Source: Trichosphaerium sp. ATCC 40318 (lineage: Eukaryota > Discosea > Flabellinia > Trichosidae). Taken from it: a DNA stretch of 64,000 nucleotides. The position numbers and the translations under genes are program-made. The stretch covers positions 39,304 through 103,303 of the forward strand of contig JALMLS010000237.1 of the NCBI GenBank assembly GCA_038496445.1, read 5' to 3'. The notes beneath the pieces are model-generated. The model was not told where the DNA came from, did no database searches, and worked only from the letters and a program-made list of their open reading frames with translations. Positions 55,101-64,000 of this stretch are shown piece after piece. Position 1 is the stretch's first letter. Each line of letters opens with the position of its first letter.

Positions 55101-58100
55101 TGAAAAGTAAATAATATATGCTAATCTTGTACTGTTTAACAGAGCCATCCTAAACTAAAGAAAGCTTTAAAAATTGAAGTACCAAAAGCACGATTATCAG
55201 CAGTATATGACGCGTGTGCAAATAAGAAAAAGTGTGAGGCTGCTGAAGACTTTGATGCGCCTAAGAAATCCAATCCTGAGGAAGATATGTTTAAAAGAAG
55301 AAAATCTTCACGTCCTCATGGTGGATGTGGTAGTGTACAACCAAAGTACTCAAGGGATGTCACAAAGATAGTAGCAGAATTTAAGCAGCCCGTTGATGGC
55401 ATTGAACAAAAAAAAGTGCTTTCTGCCGAAGAGGTCCATGAAATCTTGAAACAAATATCAGACGAGGACTGTATGATTATGGGATTGAACCCAAAATACG
55501 CACGTCCTGATTGGATGATAATAAAGGTACTGATGATTTTTCTTTTTTCCGATTTTTCTTGTAACAATCTAACATTAATTTTTAAGGTTCTTCCTGTGCC
55601 TCCACCACCTGTAAGACCTTCCATTGCTTTCAGTTCTGCATCTAGACGTGGTGAGGATGATATTACACATAAATTGAAGGATATCGTCAAAGCGAATATG
55701 TCTCTTAAACGACAGGAGAGCACAGCTCCAGGACATATACTAAAAGATATTACAGCTTTATTGCAGTTTCATGTATCAACTCTATTTAACAATGAGATTC
55801 CAGGACAACCACAGGTTCGTGCTTTTTCTGTCATTGGAAAATACCTCATCTGACTCTTTTTCATTTTAGGCTAAACAACGTTCTGGACGTCCTTTAAAGA
55901 CTATTTCACAGCGTCTTAAGGGTAAAGAAGGACGTGTTCGTGGTAATCTAATGGGAAAGCGTGTGAATTTCTCAGCACGTACAGTTATTACGCCGGATCC
56001 TCAAATTAGTATTGATGAAGTTGGTGTTCCAAAATCGATCGCCATGAATTTAACGTATCCAGAAATTGTTACACCTTTCAATATTGAGGAAATGCATGAG
56101 TTGATCCAAGCAGGACCTGAATCACATCCAGGTACGTCATTCGTTAATTCATACACCGAAAAGCAACATGTTGCAGCAGTTGTAAAGCTTTTTTTATTTT
56201 ATTTTATGGAAGTTCTAGCGTCAAAGCTAATTTTTTTTACCTTTAGGTGCTTTTGCTATTATTCGTGAAGATGGCACACGTATTGATTTGCGTTACGTTC
56301 GAAAACCAAGCGATGTACATATTACCTATGGTTCGATCGTTCAGCGCTATGCTAAAAATGGAGATGTTATCATTTTTAATCGACAACCTTCTTTGCATAA
56401 AATGTCCATGATGGGCCATCATATTAGGTAAACATTTACTTTTTTTACTGCTATGGTTAATATTCTTAAATAGAGTCATGCCTTACTCTACTTTCCGGCT
56501 TAATCTTTCCGTCACAACACCTTATAATGCTGATTTTGATGGAGATGAAATGAATATGCATCTTCCTCAATCAGTAGAAGCTCGTGCTGAGGTTTTAGAG
56601 TTGATGATGGTTCCTAAGCAGATTATCACACCTCAAACAAATAGACCTGTTATTGGTGTAGTACAAGATACCTTGTTGGGTAGTAGTTTATTCACACGTC
56701 GTGATGTCTTCATTGAAAAGGATCTCGTAATGAATTTACTCATGTTTTTACCTGATTGGGATGGTATCTTGCCAACGCCGGCGATTTTGAAACCTAAGGA
56801 ATTATGGACTGGAAAGCAGATTTTCAGTTTATTAATACCTGAGCGTGTCAATATGCGACGAAATTCTGGTATGCACAATAGGTTCGAGAAGGCTGAGATT
56901 TCTCCTGCTGACACAAAGTACGTTTGCCAAAAGAATAGATAATGTTTGGTTGTTGGTGACTAACTTTATTTGTAGGGTCATAATTGATCAAGGTGAAGTT
57001 CTAGCTGGTATTATATGTAAAAGAAGTATCGGTAGATCAAGTGGAGGTGTTGTACATGTACGTCGAAGTTTGTTTGTTTTTATTTGAAAACACTGAATGT
57101 TAACGCTTATGTCTAGGTGTTAATGATGGAGTACGGTCCAAAAGAGACTATGTTATTTCTTAATAATGTTCAACTTGTTGTCAACAATTGGTTACTTCAC
57201 TTTGGATACACAATCGGTATTGGTGATACTATTGCTGACAGAGAGACTATGCAAAAGATTAATGATACAATTTCTACTGCAAAGGACAAGGTCGAAAAAC
57301 ATATTATCCAGTTGAATCAAGGCAGACTCCCTCAGAAACCAGGTCTTACATTAATGGAATCCTTTGAGAATGAAGTCAACAGAGAGCTTAATGCAGCACG
57401 TGATAACGCCGGTAAATATGCACAAGAGAGTCTCGGTACGACAACTTCTTTTTTCTTTTTTTCTTTTTACGTTCTTTGCTAATTTTGTTTTATTTTTTCA
57501 GGTCATGAGAATAATATTAAGACTATGGTTGCCGGTGGTTCTAAGGGATCATTTTTGAATATTGCACAGATTATTGCTTGTGTAGGACAACAAAATGTTG
57601 AGGTTTGTTTTTATCTGCACAGTGGTTTTGAAAGCAAGCCTTAACTTTTTCATTTAGGGAAAACGTATTCCATACAACTTTAGACGGAGGACTCTCCCTC
57701 ATTTCACAAAAGATGACTACGGTGTAGAAAGTAGAGGATTTGTAGAGAATTCATACTTGCGTGGTCTCACACCTCAAGAATTTTTCTTCCATGCTATGGG
57801 TGGTCGTGAAGTATGTTTGTATTTTTTTGTTTTTTTTGTTTTTTTTGTAGAAAGTTGTTTTTTCTTGTTTATTCCAAAATCTCATACTCACGTTTCCACA
57901 CTAGGGTCTTATTGATACTGCTGTAAAAACTTCTGAAACAGGTTATATCCAACGTCGTCTAGTAAAGGCTATGGAAAGTATAAAAGTAGCATACGATGGC
58001 ACAGGTAATTTCTCAACAATTTTTTATTTTTTTGCAAAAAGCTAACGAAACTCAACTAGTTCGTAATGCACACGAAGAAGTAATTCAATTTTGTTATGGC

Positions 58101-58786
58101 GAAGTAAGCTATCCCTCAGTAATTCGTTGAATACTTATCTAATGTTACAAAATAGGATGGTATGGATGGTACCTCTCATGAGACACAACTTCTGCCATCA
58201 ATGAAAATGTCAACGTCACAATTTGCTAAGGTGAGTTTTTCCTAGCCATCAAGGATCCCTTTTTAGTTACAGCATATTAACTACTATTTAGACATATGAG
58301 TGGGACTTTGATGCTCCTGATCTTGGCGCAGGAGATAATGTTGTTGATGCCTCTGTGCTTGATGACATTAAACGTGATGAAAAAGCACGCGATAGGCTAA
58401 GACAAGAGCTAAAAACTTTGACTGATGATCGTGAATTCTTACGTAAGTTATTCGAAGACGGAGAAGATAAATGGCCTTTGCCTGTTAATCTAGCTCGTTT
58501 AATTGGTACGTTTGGAAAGGCACTGTTAGTGACTACAAACTAAAACCTTTTTTTTTCGTAGAAACGGCACAAAAAGTGTTTAACATTGACACTCGTGGAC
58601 GAAGCGATTTAGATCCTTTGAGTGTTGTTGACAAGCTTAATGTATTAAGTGAAAGGCTTATTGTTGTCCGTATAAGTGATAAGCTTTCCGAATCAGCTAA
58701 GGAAAACGCTAAGGAGGTAAACTTGTTTGAAACAATTTCTTGTTTTTTTTTGCGCTCTCCTACTTCTTTATTGACTCATTTTCTAG

Positions 58787-59173
<387 letters not shown>

Positions 59174-62100
59174 TGAACTCCTTTAAGCTTATTTGTTTTT
59201 TTTAGTTCGCCAAAGCTGTACTTTGTGACTTGGAGCATACAACCTTGAAGCATATTGCTGCTAATTGTGAGATTATGTATGATCCAGACATACGCAACAG
59301 TATTATCGCTGAAGATGAAGAGATGATTAATATGTTTTATCTTGACTTGGACGCAGAGGACGATGATCAAGATGGACCAGGGCTAGTAGATAAACTGTCT
59401 CCTTGGTGCGATTTTTTTTCTTTTTTTTTTTTTTTTTTTGGTTACCTTGGGTTTACTGCCTTGCCTACCTTTCAGCTAGCTACCTTTTTTGTTTGTTTTT
59501 GTTCTTACATTTTCCATTAAAGGTTATTACGTATTGAACTTGATAACGACAAGATGGACAAGTTTCTTAGTGCTAACTCTGCTACTTTGAATATGAGCGG
59601 GATTTCTGAAAAAATTGCAGAGCATTTTTCAAAGGGTCTTCATGTTGTATACTCTGATGATAACTCTGAAAAACTTGTATTACGTCTTCGTATATTTAAT
59701 GAAGATGATTACAAAGATGAGATGGCTGATGAAGTAAGCCTCGATATCATTTTTGTTCTTCTTACTTTTTTCTTGAAAGTTTTTTTTTCTTTGTTGTTTG
59801 ACCTTCTCTTCTACTGTTGGTGCTGATTTTTTCCTTTTTTAGATTTCCGATGACGTTCTATTGAAACAGATTGAAATCAACATGCTTGAAGAAATGACAC
59901 TCTGTGGTGTTGAAGGCATTGAGAAAGTGTTTCTTCGTCAAGATGAGAAGATTGGTATTGACCCACGAACTGGATCTTATCTTGCCAAGAAGGAGCAAGA
60001 GAAAGAATGGGTTCTAGAGACTGAAGGAACAAACTTGATGGAAGTTCTAAGTAACAAACATGTCGATGCATCCAGGACTACATCTAACGATATCTGTGAG
60101 ATCATCCAAGTACTTGGTATCGAAGCTGTTCGTAATGCATTGTTTTATGAGTTGAGAAATGTAATTCAATTCGATGGTGCATATGTAAACTACAGACACA
60201 TGTCAATATTAGTCGATGTCATGACATACAGAGGTACTCACAAATCAAGAAAATCCAAAAGTTTTTGCTCTTTGTTTTCCGCTTGTTTTTTTTGACTTTC
60301 TTGATAGGTCACTTGGCTGCTGTTACGCGTCATGGTATCAATAGAGGTAATACTGGTCCTCTTATGCGTTGTTCCTTTGAAGAGACAGTTGATATGCTCT
60401 TAAACGCTGCTATGTACGCTGAAAAGGATGATTTGATGGGAGTATCTGAGAATATCATGCTTGGTAATCGTGCTCCTGTTGGTACTGGAACATTTGAGCT
60501 ATTCTTGAATAGCAAGATGACTTCAGAAGCTATTACTGTACCAGTTGGATATGATGAGATGGCTGGTGTTGACGACTACATGATGGACAATCCACAAAGT
60601 CCTACAATGAAATGGTCTCCTGCAAGGACTCCTCAAATTAGCTTTGGATCTCCTGGACCAGCATCTCCGTATAATGAATCTGGTGCTTTCTCACCATATA
60701 ACGGTGCGTTTTCTTTTAAATTATCCCAATCTTTTGTTGTGACTGTTTTTTTTCCAGGTTCTTTCTCTCCTGGACCTAATTCACCTGGATCACCAGGAGG
60801 ATTCTCTCCTGCTTCTCCTGGATATTCTCCTTCGTCTCCAGGGTATTCTCCAACGTCTCCAGGGTATTCTCCAACATCTCCAGGACGTGGTGGTTACTCC
60901 CCAGCATCACCTGTACGTCTCTTTTTTATATTGTCATTAAGAGCCTTTTCGACTCACACTAAACCTCGTAGGGATACTCACCAGCGTCACCTGGACCAAG
61001 TTATTCACCTGCTTCCCCACATGGAGGAGGATACTCTCCAGCGTCACCACGCTACTCTCCAACGTCCCCTCAGTACTCGCCTACTTCTCCATCTTATTCT
61101 CCAACGTCTCCTTCGTATTCACCTACGTCTCCGGGTTACTCACCAACGTCTCCTTCATACTCTCCGACGTCACCAAGTTATTCACCAACGTCGCCGAACT
61201 ACAGCCCGTCGAGCCCAAAGTACAGTCCTACAAGTCCAAAGTACTCTCCAACGAGTCCACGGTATTCACCTACGAGTCCGAAGTACTCACCTACGAGCCC
61301 AAAGTACAGTCCTACGAGCCCAAAGTACTCTCCAACGAGTCCAAAGTACTCTCCAACAAGCCCTCGGTATTCACCTACAAGTCCAAATTATTCGCCGACA
61401 AGTCCCAAGTATTCACCTTCAAGTCCGAATTACAGCCCTACAAGTCCAAAATACAGTCCTACGAGTCCAAAGTACTCACCTGCAAGTCCGAATTACAGTC
61501 CTGCAAGTCCTGTATACAGTCCGGTATGGTTTAGATGTTTTTATGTTGTTTACCATTGCTGACATTTTGTCTTCCTTAGGCTGCTCCAAGTACATCACCT
61601 GCTTCTCCAGCGTACAGTCCAACATCGCCTGCATCGAAGTACAGTCCTACAGAAGATAAGGACGATGAAAAAAAAAATGAGGAAGGAGACAAGTAAAAAG
61701 AAAAAAAAAATCAAAAGAGATGAAGTAATTTCTTTTGTCTTTTCTTTTTTTTTTTTACCTCATGTAACCTTGCTACAATGTAAAATAAACAACACGTTCT
61801 TGGCGTTCCAAAATAGAATTATTTCGTATCGAACAAGAACGTACAACAGCCTTTTTGAGGTAGTATCAGGCGAATCTTTGGCAAACGAAAGAGTAAAACC
61901 TTGAAGTCAAGCCTAGTCCAAGCTTGTCAAGTCAGCGGCTGTTGTAATACGTATCCATATCTCTAGGAGCGATTTTATTCATGGTCATTATCTCTTTTGG
62001 AATCAACATAACGTCTTTTGCGTTGGCGGTTTTGTTCATTGTAGTACTGCACGTGGACTGCGTAGTATCGAGCAAAGGCATGATTTCGTAGTAGTTTCCT

Positions 62101-64000
62101 TTATTAAACTAAAAGCCTATACTAGCGTGCCAATTCGCTCAAAACTACAGCGCCAAAGAACTCATAGAGAACGAAGCGACACTCAACAGGTTTTTTTGTT
62201 ATATTCACGCACGTGATTATGTGTAAACATATTTTTTTCTGAAAACTAGATTTCTTGGCGAAGTGTTCACATGGGAGCATAATTTTTGGAAAGCAGCGAT
62301 CAATCCGCTAAACGGAATGACGTACACTCCCTGAGAAAATCGTGTTCATGTCAGTAATTGCGTTGTAGATACGATGGGCATGCTCTGGATGAAACTACTG
62401 GATTGTTAGCTCCTCCTTTGCATGATTTTTCTGCAGCTTCTAAAGAAGCTATTCCTTTAATGATTTGCACACGTGTATTCCTTGGAGACGACCTTGCAAA
62501 GGTATTAGTTTGTCTTTCATGTTGCTTTCTTTGGCATTAACATATTTTTACAGGTTGTTGTTGCTGGGACTGATCCTACTGGTGCTGAAAAAGCATGCTT
62601 TAACATGCTGACATTAAAAATAAAGACATTGAATGAGTTTAATACAATGTTCCCTAAATTCCAGTTACGCTTTTAAAGTTGAAGCGGTCATTGTATCCTT
62701 TGGTTCTTACTAGCAATAGAGGGTACCTACCATGGTTCAAGCACAATGGAACAAAAATAGGGCTACTACAAGGATGGACAGATCGGTATAGTGTACAACT
62801 CAACATGTTAGCTGATCGTTGATATTGCAGTGTACCAGCGCTGGACAATGGTGAGATGATATGGGGCATGTATGCGCTGTACAATGTCCTTCAAGATTCG
62901 GAAAACGGAGAATATAAGAACTTAGGCGCAGCCTATAAGAAGTATTTTGATTACATGGCGCAGGTATCATTTTGGAGTTCTCGGAACTTTCTGTATTTAA
63001 TATCAGTTTCAAGACAGCAAAGCCTTTGTTCTACAAAGGTGATGGACACGTTGCATCTGTTGCTCAAGTAGGTTCCACCCAACAAGCTGAGAGTAATTTA
63101 AAGGTAATTGGAACACTATCAAGTTAACGTGCTCACTATGTTTTATAGGACCTTGATGATCCGTATGAGGTGCATCATAGGTGTTTGTTGTTGGCTTAAA
63201 CAAGAATAGGGTGAGATGTTCACTTTTTTTATGGATCTGTTTTCTCCTTGGAAGAATGAATCAGAACGTGAGTTATTATGGATAGTTAAACGCCCACTTT
63301 TAGTTTCTGTTGATTATCAAACACCAAGGGGAATATAACGGTACAAAAAGGATGGTGGTTTTCTTCTCACGAGCAATGGAAATACATGGTAGCTAAAATT
63401 ATTTCTTCTTATTTATCACACCTACTAGGAGCTTCCTTACTTCTCTGTTGGTATTAATAAGAGAATATTCATGAACGGGGAACGTGCGAGAACGCAGAAT
63501 TCATGTTTAAAGGGATTACCTGGACTTAAAGCCTCTGTACAACAAGCATTTCATAGCTATAACTTAACATGAAATGAAGGTTACTGATGTCAGTGATGGA
63601 AACACCAAACGTACCATGCAATTAGGTGACTACCTCAGTGATAACGGAATCCCAGAAATTGCCTTCCAACCCTCATCAGATAAAGAGGTACAAATGCGCT
63701 GCTCCTGAGTTATAACACGTGCCTATAGGTGTTCACTCCGTATGCTTCGTTTCCAACTATTCTCGCAAACAAGTCTATTGGTGCTTCATGGTATTTGTCT
63801 ATGATTAAAGGTAGTAAGATGCAAGGCCATTATGGCTCTACTTGTAGTGTATCTGGTGACGGAACAAAAATTGCTCCTCTTGTCACATGGGACTCAAAAA
63901 TGACAACTGTTATCGCTATGGTTAGTCTTTTTAACAACGAAAAACAACTTTTGTTCTTACTTTTTTCTCCTAAAGCTTGGTGGAGTACAAGATGTTGTAG

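Overview
This is a stretch of nuclear DNA from a gene-dense, intron-rich eukaryote. Almost every gene is split by short introns (mostly about 36 to 150 nt). The reading frames encode unmistakably eukaryotic proteins: the largest RNA polymerase II subunit with its heptad tail, a Timeless/Tof1 fork-protection protein, an SCP-type CTD phosphatase, P450, FMO, MFSD1, PARP and F-box proteins. The 5' splice sites are unusual: GTACGT or GTACGN dominates over GTAAGT. TGA acts as a stop, so the code looks standard. The mixture of a Frizzled/Smoothened-like receptor, secreted Cys-rich proteins, copper-enzyme-like and glucanase-like secreted proteins and many F-box genes fits a free-living or osmotrophic protist or early-branching fungus-like organism. 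I cannot name the lineage. No tRNA, rRNA, CRISPR array or intact transposon was recognised. Layout, left part (1-25.6 kb): end of a small membrane protein; CTDSPL2-like phosphatase; intronless F-box/LRR protein; short-form tRNase Z; an orphan membrane protein; a SnoaL/NTF2-like protein; a PARP-type ADP-ribosyltransferase; an LRR pseudogene; an MddA/nurim-like membrane methyltransferase; an F-box protein with a long Cys-rich tail; a secreted Cys-rich protein; the 27-exon Timeless gene; and an intronless protein with an SF3A1-like ubiquitin fold. Middle part (26-44 kb): another F-box gene; a flavin monooxygenase; a secreted LPMO-like protein; an MFSD1-like lysosomal transporter; a large polytopic membrane protein with a USP-like tail motif; an intronless membrane protein; a short F-box/LRR gene; an F-box/Ras-like gene; an F-box gene with a repeat-rich tail; and class II glycerate kinase. 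Right part (44-64 kb): a Frizzled-like 7TM receptor; a large receptor-like membrane protein; a P450; RPB1; and the start of a secreted beta-1,2-glucanase-like enzyme that runs off the window. The genes do not form one pathway. The most striking local theme is a dispersed F-box family: seven loci (one dead) in about 38 kb, with tails as different as LRRs, Cys-rich repeats, a degenerate Ras-like GTPase and a possible propeller. All should act, by family knowledge, as substrate adaptors of SCF ubiquitin ligases. Genome-scale peculiarities are the GTACGT donor bias, several GC-AG introns, and a strong apparent excess of the palindrome CACGTG. Exon boundaries were derived by hand from splice signals and reading-frame continuity; those given as exact are frame-checked, the others are approximate.
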